Positions 9,025-17,114 of a stretch of DNA of 64,000 nucleotides are shown piece after piece. The DNA is from DAIPKP01 sp964545875. Lineage in GTDB: Bacteria; Synergistota; Synergistia; Synergistales; Aminiphilaceae. A model generated the notes under the pieces. It searched no databases and had not been told where the DNA came from. It was given only the letters and a program-made list of their open reading frames with translations. Position 1 is the stretch's first letter. Every line of letters starts with the position of its first letter. A program made the translations under genes and the position numbers. Location: NCBI GenBank assembly GCA_964545875.1, contig CAZJHH010000002.1, forward strand, positions 331,994 through 395,993. Reading direction: 5' to 3'.

Positions 9025-9176
9025 CATTCACTTCATTTGGTTAATGAAAAAAACAACAAAAAACATATTCTTTCAAGGAGATTTGTCGTATACTCTTCTC
9101 AGGGAAACACCTCCCACTCTCTCCGGAAAAGGGAGTATAGCAAACAATTTGCAACTTTGGAAGGAGCGAACCATTT

Positions 9177-10367
9177 ATGAAATTATCTTCAAGAGCTCTT
9201 CAGCTTCAGCCTTCGGCGACCCTGGGAGTGGTAAATGCCGCAAAGGTTCTTGAAAAACAGGGGAAAAACGTCATTTCCTTCGGTGCGGGGGAACCAGATT
9301 TCACTTCCCCTCCGGGAGCTCTCCTGGAAGCGCATAACGCCATAGACCAGGGAAAGACTCATTACACCGCCGCTACGGGAATACCGGAGCTACGCGAGGC
9401 GGTGCAGGAGTACTACCGTCAGCGGTTCAATCTGGATTACGCTCCAGGCTCTATCGTGGTGGGAGCCGGTGCGAAACCCTGTCTTCTCGAAGCCTTGGCG
9501 TGCCTCCTGGACCCGGAAGACGAGGCGCTTCTCCTCGCCCCTGCCTGGGTAAGCTACGTGGAACAGATCCGTTTTCTCGGAGGAGTCCCCGTGGTAGTAG
9601 ATACGGGAGCTACGGGCTTTCTTCCGGACATGGAAATTCTGGAAAAAGCGGTAACTCCGAAAACAAAAGCGCTTCTTCTTAATTCTCCCTGCAATCCCAC
9701 GGGGATCGTCTATTCCGAAGAAGTTCTTCGAAATCTGGGACGTTTTGCGGAAAAGCACGATCTTTGGATCCTCTGGGATGAAATCTACGAGCGCTTGGTG
9801 TACGGCAAGGCCAAGCACTACAATATCCTTCAGGTACTTCCGGAGCTTCGGGAACGGACGGTGATCATCAACGGAGTAAGCAAGGCCTATGCCATGACGG
9901 GATGGCGCATCGGCTACGCCCTCGGCCCCGAAGAGCTTATGAAAAAGGTAGGCTCCCTTCAGGGACATTTCACGTCCAATCCATGTTCCATCGCCCAGTG
10001 GGCCGCTCTGGGAGCTCTGCGCCATGGGGAGAACGACGTGGAGCACATGCACGAAGCCTTTGAAGAGCGACGTAACCGAACCATCGAGCTTCTCTCGGAC
10101 ATGCCTCACATCAGCTTCCCCGTTCCTGAAGGGGCCTTTTACGTCATGCTCAATATCCGGAACTGTTTGGGAAAAAAACACAAGGGCATAATTCTGAAAG
10201 ACGACAGCTCTTTCTGCACCAGACTGCTCGAGGAGAAACTCCTTGCCACAGTTCCGGGAACGGCTTTTCTTGCTCCGGGACATTTGCGCATATCCTACGC
10301 AAATGCCATGGGGGAGATCGAAGAGGGAATGCGGCGTCTCAAGGAGTTTCTTACGGAAATTTCCTGA
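9177..10367 (+). CDS. Class I pyridoxal-phosphate aminotransferase, aspartate aminotransferase type
   Basis: A 396-residue fold-type I aminotransferase of the bacterial Ib aspartate aminotransferase group. Seen in order: the N-terminal SATLGVVNAAKVL segment, ISFGAGEPDF, the NSPCNPTG substrate-binding motif, DEIYERLVY, and the PLP-lysine motif VSKAYAMTGWRIGY. Length and motifs fit aspartate aminotransferase or a close relative acting on aromatic or broad amino acids. The exact specificity is not readable. ATG 9177 is preceded by GGAAGGAG. A TATACT at 9089 could be a -10, but no good -35 is visible. It is transcribed alone and converges on arcC. Confidence 0.92.
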   Translation: MKLSSRALQLQPSATLGVVNAAKVLEKQGKNVISFGAGEPDFTSPPGALLEAHNAIDQGKTHYTAATGIPELREAVQEYYRQRFNLDYAPGSIVVGAGAKPCLLEALACLLDPEDEALLLAPAWVSYVEQIRFLGGVPVVVDTGATGFLPDMEILEKAVTPKTKALLLNSPCNPTGIVYSEEVLRNLGRFAEKHDLWILWDEIYERLVYGKAKHYNILQVLPELRERTVIINGVSKAYAMTGWRIGYALGPEELMKKVGSLQGHFTSNPCSIAQWAALGALRHGENDVEHMHEAFEERRNRTIELLSDMPHISFPVPEGAFYVMLNIRNCLGKKHKGIILKDDSSFCTRLLEEKLLATVPGTAFLAPGHLRISYANAMGEIEEGMRRLKEFLTEIS

Positions 10368-10395
10368 CCTCCCGGGTTGCGCAACTCAATTTCAA

Positions 10396-10436
10396 TAAAA
10401 AGCGGAGAAAGGTCGAAAATGATCGACCTTTCTCCG
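10396..10436 (-). terminator. Terminator between aminotransferase and arcC
   Basis: A 14-bp perfect stem (10403-10416 with 10423-10436). On the minus strand it is followed by CTTTTTATT, fitting termination of arcC. On the plus strand the T-tract is poor, but the hairpin may still help end the convergent aminotransferase mRNA. Confidence 0.8.
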
Positions 10437-10488
10437 TTGCAGTACTTGCGTACATGTCCGGGAGAAAACAAGAGAGATGCCGAAAAAA

Positions 10489-11436
10489 TTATTTTCGGGT
10501 GATTCTCGTCCCCGCCTTTCCCTGAAGAGCCTCAAGGGCCTGGTCAAGATTGGCGATAATGGCGCGCGTTCCTCCATCCCGAACAAAACGGACTACCGCT
10601 TCTACTTTGGGGCCCATGCTTCCCGCCTTGAAATGCCCTTCCCGCTGATAGGATTCCATCTCTTCCAGTGAAACCTCGCCCAAACGGACTTCCCTGTCCG
10701 TATTGTAATGGAGAGCTACGTTGGGGACATCCGTGAGAATCATGAACATGTCCGCCCCCACCTCCCGGGCAAGGCGATGCCCCGCAAGATCCTTGTCGAT
10801 CACCGCTTCAACTCCCGAAAGGATCCCCTTTTCATTGGAAATGACAGGAATTCCTCCGCCTCCAGAAGCGATGACCACCGAACCAGCTTGCACAAGCTGG
10901 CAGATCACCGAGGTTTCCACGATATGTTTCGGATTAGGAGAAGGTACTACTCGACGCCATCCTCTACCGGAATCTTCGATCCAATGTTCGCCCTTTTCCT
11001 GGATTCTACGCTGCGCTTCTTCCTCCGTAAAAAAGGGCCCCACAGGCTTGGACGGGTTTTCGAAGGCAGGATCCTGGGGATCCACCTCCACCTGGGTTAC
11101 GACGCAAACAGGCTCATGTCCCTTGACGCCCTGTTCGGTCATAATATTTCGCAGACTCTGGCAAAACATGTACCCGATAAATCCTTGGGTTTCGGAACCG
11201 CAGACATCCATGGGCATGGCTGGAACCTGCCGGCTTCCAAGTTCGTTTTGAATGAGAATGGCTCCTACTTGAGGGCCGTTTCCATGAGTAACGATGACTT
11301 CGTATCCCGCATCAATCATCCGGACTATTTGAAGCGCTGTATTATAAACGCTTGCCATCTGATCTTCCGCAGTGCCTTTCTGGCCCCGCTGCAGAATGGC
11401 ATTTCCTCCAAGAGCAACCACAACTCGTTTCGACAT
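10489..11436 (-). CDS. arcC: Carbamate kinase
   Basis: A 315-residue enzyme of the amino acid kinase fold. It makes ATP from carbamoyl phosphate, the last step of arginine deiminase or citrulline/agmatine fermentation. Motifs: VVVALGGNAI at the N-terminus, VTHGNGPQVG, the ASGGGGIPV nucleotide region, VIDKDLAGHRLA, and the FKAGSMGPKVEA catalytic-lysine region. I chose ATG 11436 because GGGAGGAG lies just before it; the in-frame start at 11472 does not have this. No arcA or arcB lies next to it, so carbamoyl phosphate must come from genes elsewhere. It has its own promoter and terminator. Confidence 0.95.
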   Translation of the reverse strand: MSKRVVVALGGNAILQRGQKGTAEDQMASVYNTALQIVRMIDAGYEVIVTHGNGPQVGAILIQNELGSRQVPAMPMDVCGSETQGFIGYMFCQSLRNIMTEQGVKGHEPVCVVTQVEVDPQDPAFENPSKPVGPFFTEEEAQRRIQEKGEHWIEDSGRGWRRVVPSPNPKHIVETSVICQLVQAGSVVIASGGGGIPVISNEKGILSGVEAVIDKDLAGHRLAREVGADMFMILTDVPNVALHYNTDREVRLGEVSLEEMESYQREGHFKAGSMGPKVEAVVRFVRDGGTRAIIANLDQALEALQGKAGTRITRK

Positions 11437-11477
11437 GATTCCCTCTCCTCCCGGGTATGTTCTTGAGACCACGCTAG

Positions 11478-11505
11478 ATTATACTGTTTATACCCAAAAA
11501 GTCCA
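11478..11505 (-). promoter_or_regulatory. Promoter for arcC
   Basis: On the minus strand, TGGACT and a consensus TATAAT are separated by 16 bases, in a strongly AT-rich stretch 42 bases before the arcC ATG. Confidence 0.55.
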
Positions 11506-11572
11506 TTTGCAAAAGATTAAATATAAACATGTCCGAGCAAAAAGTTTATTGACATGCGAAACGAGAGAGCGC

Positions 11573-11594
11573 AAAAAAAGCCCCTTTCGGGGCT
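11573..11594 (-). terminator. Rho-independent terminator after frr
   Basis: A 6-bp stem (AGCCCC/GGGGCT) with a GAAA loop and a run of seven T on the minus strand, 59 bases past the frr stop. Confidence 0.85.
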
Positions 11595-11652
11595 TCGGAG
11601 GCTGAAAAAACTTCTGTTCTTTACAAATTTTTGGAAGGGACGAAAACAAGAG

Positions 11653-12210
11653 CTACTCTTCAAGAATCTCTTTTTCTTTTTTCTCCAGAATCTCGTCCAC
11701 GTTTTTGATCCATTCATCCGTGAGATCCTGAATTTCCTTCTGATAGAGGTGAAGATCATCCTCGGTAATCTCACTATCTTTCTCCATCTTCTTGAAGATT
11801 TCGTTGCCTTCTCGCCGGACATTGCGTACCGCCACCCGGGCATCCTCAGCGTATTTCTTAACGAGCTTCGTGAGCTCCACCCGACGCTCCCCCGTAAGCT
11901 CCGGAAGGTTGATCCGAATGTTCTCTCCGTCAGACTGAGGAGTTACTCCGAGGGAGGATGCCATAATAGCCTTTTCGATGGCTTTTATGGATGTTTTATC
12001 CCAGGGGGAGATCAAAATCTGACGCGACTCGGGAACAGTTACGGATCCCATTTGCTTGAGAGGAGTCATGGTGCCGTAGTAGTCCACCTTGATGTCCTCC
12101 ACCAACGCAGGATGAGCGCGCCCGGTACGCACTCCGAGACACTCTTTTTTGAGATGCTCCGCCGCTTTGACCATACGCTCTTTAAGATTTTGCACTTCAT
12201 TCTTCGGCAT
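11653..12210 (-). CDS. frr: Ribosome recycling factor
   Basis: A 185-residue RRF, the standard length. With EF-G it splits the post-termination ribosome. Seen: the LGVRTGRAHPALVEDIKVDYYG segment, domain II around ESRQILISPWD, and the long acidic C-terminal helix ending EKKEKEILEE. ATG 12210 has AAGGAG 8 bases upstream. A GTG at 12219, overlapping the pyrH stop, is possible but less likely. It lies directly after pyrH, the common bacterial order. Confidence 0.97.
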   Translation of the reverse strand: MPKNEVQNLKERMVKAAEHLKKECLGVRTGRAHPALVEDIKVDYYGTMTPLKQMGSVTVPESRQILISPWDKTSIKAIEKAIMASSLGVTPQSDGENIRINLPELTGERRVELTKLVKKYAEDARVAVRNVRREGNEIFKKMEKDSEITEDDLHLYQKEIQDLTDEWIKNVDEILEKKEKEILEE

Positions 12211-12215
12211 AAACG

Positions 12216-12947
12216 TCACTCCTTCTCCTGAATTTTCGCAACCACCAAGGTTCCCACTTTTTTCCCTTCCATGAGGAGGCGCCGCAAATTTCCCGACTTC
12301 AGCACGTTGAATACCACCGAGGGGATACCGTTCTCCATGCAGAGAGAGAAGGCCGCCGCATCCATTACCTTAATCTGCCGTTCCAGGGCTTCTTGATAGG
12401 TAAGGGTTTCAAAAAAATGGGCATCGGGATGGCGCAACGGATCTCTATCATATATACCATCCACCTTGGTTGCCTTCAACAGGCAATCCGCACCAATTTC
12501 AGCAGCTCTGAGAGCCGCGGCAGTATCCGTGGAGAAATAGGGGGATCCCGTACCTGCCGCAAAGATGACTACTCGCCCCTTTTCAAGGTGGCTGATCGCT
12601 CTTCGCCGTATGAAAGGTTCGGCAATCTCCCGCATTTCTATGGCAGTAAGAACCCTTGTCGGAACCCCGATTTGCTCAAGAGCATCCTGAAGGGCCAAGG
12701 CATTGATCACAGTGGCGAGCATACCCATATTGTCCGCTTGGGCTCGCTCGATGCCTTTCACTGCCGCCTGAATACCCCGAAAAATATTACCTCCCCCCAC
12801 CACCATGGCAAGCTGAATTCCTTCGCTTATGGCTTCTCTGATTTCTTTTGCCATTCTATGCACAGTATCGAATTCCAGTCCAAAACGCTGGTCTCCCGCC
12901 AGAATTTCCCCGGAAAGTTTAAGGAGCACTCGGTTATAACATTTCAA
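12216..12947 (-). CDS. pyrH: UMP kinase, TTG start
   Basis: A 243-residue UMP kinase of the amino acid kinase fold, making UDP for nucleotide synthesis. It shows the family N-terminus VLLKLSGE, then VVGGGNIFRG, AAGTGSPYFSTDTAA, and ATKVDGIYDRDP. Homologues begin a few residues before VLLKLSGE. The only fitting start is TTG at 12947, with GAGGAGG upstream; reading back to 13082 would add 45 residues with no family counterpart. It is 205 bases downstream of tsf, past a terminator, and runs into frr. Confidence 0.93.
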   Translation of the reverse strand: MKCYNRVLLKLSGEILAGDQRFGLEFDTVHRMAKEIREAISEGIQLAMVVGGGNIFRGIQAAVKGIERAQADNMGMLATVINALALQDALEQIGVPTRVLTAIEMREIAEPFIRRRAISHLEKGRVVIFAAGTGSPYFSTDTAAALRAAEIGADCLLKATKVDGIYDRDPLRHPDAHFFETLTYQEALERQIKVMDAAAFSLCMENGIPSVVFNVLKSGNLRRLLMEGKKVGTLVVAKIQEKE

Positions 12948-13110
12948 GAGATAATTCCTCCTCTTTGCTGAAGAAAGAATACCGCCCTTTGACGGTTCAT
13001 GGATCTTTTCGAAAACCAGAAAAAAGCTCTCGGCCATCCAGATACAAAAATCTCTAAAACGCCGCTCCCCGGAAATTATCATGCCAAAAAGCTTGGAAAA
13101 CCTTACAAAG

Positions 13111-13139
13111 AAAGAGCGAGGGAGACTCCCTCGCTCTTT
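13111..13139 (-). terminator. Hairpin terminator between tsf and pyrH
   Basis: A perfect 13-bp stem with a 3-base loop, 13 bases past the tsf stop. The minus-strand tail CTTTG is only moderately U-rich, so partial read-through into pyrH-frr is possible. A separate pyrH promoter would lie in 12948-13110; I found no convincing one. Confidence 0.75.
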
Positions 13140-13151
13140 CTTTAATTCTAT

Positions 13152-13739
13152 CTATGCTCCGATGGAGAAACGGCTGAACCTTCGAACAACGATATTCTCT
13201 CCGAGTTTGGCAATTTCGTCGGTGACAAGATCTTTGATCTTTTTATCCGGATTTCTCACGTAAGCCTGCTCCAGAAGGCAGCTTTCTTCGTAGAACTTCT
13301 GCACCCGTCCCTCGGCAATTTTGTCTACGATATGCTCAGGCTTACCCTGCTCCAAAGCCTGTTTTCTGTAAATTTCCTTCTCCCGCTCCAAATCTTCTCC
13401 GGGAACTTCCTCGGGAGAAACATAGGTTGGAGAGGCTGCAGCGATATGCATGGCAATCTCTTTGCCCAGATTTTTAAATTCATCCGTCCGAGCCACAAAA
13501 TCGGTTTCACAGTTCAGCTCCAGGAGAGTACCCACCTTGCTGTTGGTGTGGATATAGCTGAAAACGCTTCCTTCCGAAGCCTCACGACCAGCCTTTTTGG
13601 CGGCCTTGGCAAGCCCCTTCTCTCTCAGGTAGTCCACAGCCTTCTCGATGTCTTCTCCCACTTCGGCAAGGGCCTTTTTGCAATCCAGAATTCCCGCCCC
13701 TGTACGGGCGCGGAGATCCTTAATAAGTTCCATCGACAT
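13152..13739 (-). CDS. tsf: Elongation factor Ts, short form
   Basis: A 195-residue nucleotide-exchange factor for EF-Tu. Seen: the UBA-like N-terminus with RTGAGILDCKKAL, then GLAKAAKKAGREASEG and the core NCETDFVART. It is the short form lacking the second half of the E. coli dimerisation domain, as in Thermus-like bacteria. ATG 13739 follows GGAGGAG by 9 bases. It is 6 bases downstream of rpsB, in the standard rpsB-tsf operon. Confidence 0.97.
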   Translation of the reverse strand: MSMELIKDLRARTGAGILDCKKALAEVGEDIEKAVDYLREKGLAKAAKKAGREASEGSVFSYIHTNSKVGTLLELNCETDFVARTDEFKNLGKEIAMHIAAASPTYVSPEEVPGEDLEREKEIYRKQALEQGKPEHIVDKIAEGRVQKFYEESCLLEQAYVRNPDKKIKDLVTDEIAKLGENIVVRRFSRFSIGA

Positions 13740-13745
13740 AATACC

Positions 13746-14591
13746 TTACTCCTCCTTCCAGCCTTTGCGCTCTTCAAGGCCGCGCACAGCCAATTTCTCT
13801 CCCGTATCTCCATAGGCATCGTGAAGCTTCTCCCGGACTTCAATGTTGGGATCCGCTACTCCAGCGGCACCTTCTTCATGGGAATCGGCATCTTCATAGC
13901 CCCCATCCTCGCCTTGGCGTCCTTCCATCATGGCATTTGCCATAATACTTACCATGAGGCGGATTGCCCGGATAGCGTCGTCATTTCCGGGGATGGGATA
14001 GTCGATAACCTCGGGATCACAGTTGGTATCCACGATAGCAATGACGGGGATGCCCAATTTTCTGGCTTCGAGAACCGCGTTGACCTCCCGCCGGGGATCC
14101 ACTACAAAAAGTGCCTCCGGAAGATCTTTCATATCCTTTATGCCGAGAAGATATTTCTCCAGCTTCGCCAGCTGCTTGCGAAGCTTAATGGCTTCTTTCT
14201 TGGGAAGCGAATCAAGAGAACCGTCTTCATCCATGCGCTGCAGCTCCTGCATACGATTCACCCGGCGGCGAATTGTCTGGAAGTTCGTCAGAAGTCCACC
14301 GAGCCACCGCTGGTTGATGTAATGTCCCCGGCAACGCAGAGCTTCTTCCCGAATGGTTTCCTGGGCCTGGCGCTTTGTCCCCACAAAGAGGATATCCCCT
14401 CCCTGTTGGGCCATTTCCCGAAGATGAGACGTAGCCCTCTCCAGTCCCTTGACGGTTTTCTGAAGGTCGATAATATATACCCCATTACGCTCCGTGAAAA
14501 TGTACGGCTTCATCTTGGGGTTCCAGCGCCGCGTCTGGTGCCCGAAATGGACACCGCATTCCAGCAACTGCTTCATTGATACTACTGCCAT
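13746..14591 (-). CDS. rpsB: 30S ribosomal protein S2
   Basis: A 281-residue S2 protein. Signatures: MKQLLECGVHFGHQTRRWNPKM near the start (read in two parts), RGHYINQRWLGGLLTN, and DPRREVNAVLEARKLGIPV. It has an acidic C-terminal extension (EDGGYEDADSHEE region) followed by about 35 residues, making it ~40 longer than many S2 proteins. ATG 14591 has GGGAGGT upstream; the start at 14609 lies beyond that site. First gene of the rpsB-tsf unit. Confidence 0.97.
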   Translation of the reverse strand: MAVVSMKQLLECGVHFGHQTRRWNPKMKPYIFTERNGVYIIDLQKTVKGLERATSHLREMAQQGGDILFVGTKRQAQETIREEALRCRGHYINQRWLGGLLTNFQTIRRRVNRMQELQRMDEDGSLDSLPKKEAIKLRKQLAKLEKYLLGIKDMKDLPEALFVVDPRREVNAVLEARKLGIPVIAIVDTNCDPEVIDYPIPGNDDAIRAIRLMVSIMANAMMEGRQGEDGGYEDADSHEEGAAGVADPNIEVREKLHDAYGDTGEKLAVRGLEERKGWKEE

Positions 14592-14711
14592 GATACGTAC
14601 CTCCCGCAATATGGTTTTTTGGATCCCTCCGTGAAAATCCCCTGTCCGAAGAACCCCGTTTCAAGGGGCACCCCTTCAGACATCATTCCACGTGTGTGAT
14701 CAGCGTTGCAG

Positions 14712-14741
14712 AGTATATCATACCATTGTATTGACCTGCAA
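14712..14741 (-). promoter_or_regulatory. Promoter for rpsB-tsf
   Basis: On the minus strand, TTGCAG and TATACT are separated by 18 bases. It overlaps, back to back, the plus-strand promoter of the CsoR-family gene. Confidence 0.45.
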
Positions 14742-14760
14742 GAAAGGTTACAGATACAAT
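14731..14760 (+). promoter_or_regulatory. Promoter for the CsoR-family gene
   Basis: TTGACC and TACAAT are separated by 18 bases. An in-frame ATG at 14759 falls inside this -10, which supports the downstream start at 14804 for the gene. Confidence 0.6.
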
Positions 14761-14803
14761 GGAGATGTTTTTTCGCGTACCCACCATAAGGAGGCTCGAA
14801 AGG

Positions 14804-15118
14804 ATGATAAAGAAATCCTTGACGCACCAGATCGATACGCTCCCTCAGGATCGAAAAGCCATGCTCAACCGGCTTAAAAGAGTGGAAGGGCAACTTCGAG
14901 GGATTCAACGCATGATCATCGAAGGAGAGCAGTGTCAGCCCATACTCGTACAACTTTCCGCAGCCCGCAGGGCCATGCAGCAAGCCTGCGTGGAAGTTGT
15001 CAAGGGATATATGAAACGTTGCGTGCAGGAAGGAACGGAGGCTCCCGAGGAAGAGCTGGAAAAGCTTGTAAGGGCTCTGGTGGATATGGCTCCTCCTCCT
15101 GGAGAAGAAACTCCCTGA
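14804..15118 (+). CDS. CsoR/RcnR/FrmR-family repressor with Cys-Tyr-Cys site
   Basis: A 104-residue all-helical DNA-binding repressor of the DUF156 (CsoR) family. The conserved helix LNRLKRVEGQLRGIQRMI is at 21-38. The sensor positions, aligned by spacing with copper-sensing CsoR (Cys, His at +25, Cys at +29), are C44, Y69 and C73, so the copper-ligand histidine is tyrosine. Loss of that His with both Cys kept is the pattern of CstR-type persulfide sensors, so sulfide or persulfide sensing is more likely than copper. That is inference. ATG 14804 has AAGGAGG 9 bases upstream. No sulfur-transferase or copper ATPase gene is adjacent, and the gene seems monocistronic with its own terminator. Confidence 0.88.
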   Translation: MIKKSLTHQIDTLPQDRKAMLNRLKRVEGQLRGIQRMIIEGEQCQPILVQLSAARRAMQQACVEVVKGYMKRCVQEGTEAPEEELEKLVRALVDMAPPPGEETP

Positions 15119-15179
15119 TTTTTTAAAAATCATTTTTTCTTTCCCGAATTTTTGGAGGAGTTCAAGTCTCCTTCCGTCG

Positions 15180-15220
15180 AAAAGGTGCCCGAAATCCGTT
15201 TCGGGCACCTTTTCTTTTTT
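15180..15220 (+). terminator. Rho-independent terminator after the CsoR-family gene
   Basis: A 15-bp perfect stem with a TCCG loop followed by TTTTCTTTTTT on the plus strand. It may also act on the convergent gene ending at 15223. Confidence 0.9.
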
Positions 15221-15222
15221 CC

Positions 15223-15705
15223 CTATCTTTCCTGAGACTCCCAAAGATGCTGCACAAACTCCAATTCCGGGCGCTCTCTCCCGGTAAAACAATCCCGAAA
15301 AATTCCTCGTTCACGAACATATACTCTCCAGCAACCCTGAATTTTATCCGTTTGAAGATACGAGAGTATCCCTCGAAACCTTCCTAAAACACCTTGGGTT
15401 GCACTTTGCCGCACTGCTTCCTCAGCCATGGCAAGAAGTCGGGAGTATGAGAAACGGCTGGGATAGCACTTTTCGGGAAGCTCTTCAGGTACCGGAGAAA
15501 AAGGGGTATCCCAAAAAATTTCCGCATATCCAATATAGGCATCCACGACTACAAGCCCTTTTTTGTACTCCCCCTTGCCGAGAATGCCCCTGACAAGAAT
15601 CTCTCCGGGCACGAGCAGTACGGGGAACGCTACCGCATCCTTCCGGTTTTCTACGGGAGAACAAAGGGGCAAACACCCGGAAAAGGGGCCTTCCCAAGGT
15701 TCCAT
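15223..15705 (-). CDS. Protein of unknown function
   Basis: I do not recognise this 160-residue protein. It has no signal peptide or membrane segment. It carries scattered cysteines (C10, C14 and others) and a C-terminal region rich in Arg/Trp/Tyr (GCWRVYVRERGIF). ATG 15705 has GGGAGGG at good distance; a TTG at 15741 is less likely. It lies immediately downstream of the SRP RNA on the same strand and ends against the CsoR terminator. Coding is supported by the clean ribosome binding site and by the lack of competing genes. Confidence 0.6.
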   Translation of the reverse strand: MEPWEGPFSGCLPLCSPVENRKDAVAFPVLLVPGEILVRGILGKGEYKKGLVVVDAYIGYAEIFWDTPFSPVPEELPEKCYPSRFSYSRLLAMAEEAVRQSATQGVLGRFRGILSYLQTDKIQGCWRVYVRERGIFRDCFTGRERPELEFVQHLWESQER

Positions 15706-15753
15706 GCAAATCCCTCCCCACGAATAAATCTTGTTCTTCAATAATCAAGGAAT

Positions 15754-15880
15754 CGGCCCCTTGAGGGGGCTTCAGCACCCCCGTGGCACCCGAAAAAATC
15801 TGCTTACCGTTGCTCCCTTCCGGGCCTGGCGGAGTTCGCAGCATTTCGCCGCACGGGACTGAAACCCCCTCAAGGGGCCG
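15754..15880 (-). ncRNA. ffs: Bacterial small signal recognition particle RNA (4.5S-like)
   Basis: The minus strand contains the SRP domain IV signature: GCCAGGCCCGGAAGGGAGCA followed by ACGGTAAGCAG. This is the GGAA tetraloop with the asymmetric loop that binds Ffh. The 22-base ends (15754-15775 and 15859-15880) are almost fully complementary and close the long hairpin. Length is about 127 nt, the small-SRP type without an Alu domain. The exact ends are inferred from the closing stem. Confidence 0.93.
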
Positions 15881-15892
15881 CATACGTGGGGC

Positions 15893-15921
15893 AGTATATC
15901 ATAGCCCTTGTGGCAAAGCAA
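15893..15921 (-). promoter_or_regulatory. Promoter for the SRP RNA
   Basis: On the minus strand, TTGCTT and TATACT are separated by 17 bases, with the -10 about 13 bases before the inferred RNA 5' end. The spacing fits direct transcription of the RNA. Confidence 0.55.
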
Positions 15922-16090
15922 GAAGAGCCAAGCCATGGCATAGTTTTCAGAGCATGCAAAAAGCTTATTTCCATAAAAATGAATGAGTGGGGCTTCTTTG
16001 TGGTTTCTCCGTAAAATCTTGAAAAACAGCGTATTCTTTCGTAAAAACAATAAAGAAACAGCTAGCTCATCATTGAAAAAAAGAAGTAGC

Positions 16091-16119
16091 TTGGCAAGAT
16101 CTTCATACTCTGATAGGAT
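16091..16119 (+). promoter_or_regulatory. Candidate promoter for the PheC-like gene
   Basis: TTGGCA and TAGGAT are separated by 17 bases, about 97 bases upstream of the ATG. The rest of the gap from 15922 to 16216 is AT-rich, with no recognisable gene or RNA fold. Confidence 0.45.
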
Positions 16120-16216
16120 AACGCGATCATCTCCTTGCTCTGCGAAGCCAGACCTGAGTTTTTCAGAGGGAGATTACGAAAACCCTCGGGTTTTCCAACG
16201 TAAAGGAGGTTTTTCT

Positions 16217-17023
16217 ATGAAGATTCGTCCCAACCTGGCAAAAATTATTGGTGGTTTTTCAGGAATATTTCTTTTTGCACTTCTCTTTTCTCTTTCGGGA
16301 CAAGTGCTGGCGGGAGAGCGTCTTGATCGGGTTCTGGAAACAAAAATTCTCAGGGTTGGCACTCCCGGAGACTATCGCCCCTTTTCAATGCTTGATAAGA
16401 CAACCGGAACCTATGAAGGGCATGACATCGATGTCATAGAACTTCTCGCTTCCGAACTCGGAGTAACCGTAGAATTTGTTCCCTCTTCCTGGCCTTCTCT
16501 GATGGAAGACTACCAAAAGGATGCCTACGATATCGCAGTAGGAGGCATAACCCGAAGCCTGGCGCGAATGCTCAAGGCCGATTTCCTCCCTCCCTATGCT
16601 CCTAATGGAAAGGTAGCCATCATCAGAAAAGAGGATAAGAATATTCTTACCTCTCTCGAAAAAATGGATGTTTCCGAAAGAACTGTTATCGTAAACCCAG
16701 GAGGAACAAACGAGAAATTTGTACAGGCCAATTTTAAGAACGCCACGATAGTCGTACATCCCAATAATGCGGAAATCCCCGGGCTTATTGCCGAAGGAAA
16801 AGGGGATATGATGATTACCGAAGTTTACGAAGCGGTGCTCTACTCCCGGAAAGACGAAAGGCTGTATGGAGCATTTACGGACAAACCTCTTACAAAAATC
16901 AGCTTCATGGGTTTTCTGATTCAAAAGGATGACCCCGATTTCCTGCGCGTTATGAATTACCTTTGGAATGATGCGAAACTTCGGGGAGATCTCGAACAAC
17001 TTTTTGAAAAATGGCTTAAGTAA
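16217..17023 (+). CDS. Secreted solute-binding-fold protein, cyclohexadienyl dehydratase (PheC)-like
   Basis: A 268-residue protein with a signal peptide (cleavage near residue 32) and the type-3 solute-binding fold. It is closer to periplasmic cyclohexadienyl dehydratase than to ordinary amino-acid binding proteins. Shared features include LDRVLETKILRVGTPGDYRPFS, SSWPSLM, GGITRSL, VNPGGTNEKF and HPNN. W92, K132 (PNGKV) and E205 (TEVYEAV) align by eye with the PheC residues TSWP, DGK and the catalytic Glu. That would make it a prephenate/arogenate dehydratase in the periplasm. A plain binding protein remains possible, but no ABC permease or ATPase is adjacent. ATG 16217 follows AAAGGAGG. It ends at a strong hairpin. 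Confidence 0.75.
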   Translation: MKIRPNLAKIIGGFSGIFLFALLFSLSGQVLAGERLDRVLETKILRVGTPGDYRPFSMLDKTTGTYEGHDIDVIELLASELGVTVEFVPSSWPSLMEDYQKDAYDIAVGGITRSLARMLKADFLPPYAPNGKVAIIRKEDKNILTSLEKMDVSERTVIVNPGGTNEKFVQANFKNATIVVHPNNAEIPGLIAEGKGDMMITEVYEAVLYSRKDERLYGAFTDKPLTKISFMGFLIQKDDPDFLRVMNYLWNDAKLRGDLEQLFEKWLK

Positions 17024-17040
17024 GCAAAGAAACGCATAGC

Positions 17041-17079
17041 ACAAAGAGGCCCCTTTTCTGAGAAAAGGGGCCTCTTTGT
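17041..17079. terminator. Bidirectional hairpin terminator between the PheC-like gene and mbhN
   Basis: Two perfect 19-base arms around a single central base (17041-17059 and 17061-17079). It sits 17 bases after the plus-strand stop and 35 bases after the mbhN stop on the minus strand. The T-tails lie inside the stem, so it can work in both directions. Confidence 0.8.
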
Positions 17080-17114
17080 TGTGAGAGCGCTTTGATAAAG
17101 AAAAGGGATCCGCG

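Noticed and set aside
11549..11554. Consensus TTGACA on the plus strand
   Set aside because: It has no -10 at the right distance and no plus-strand gene downstream.
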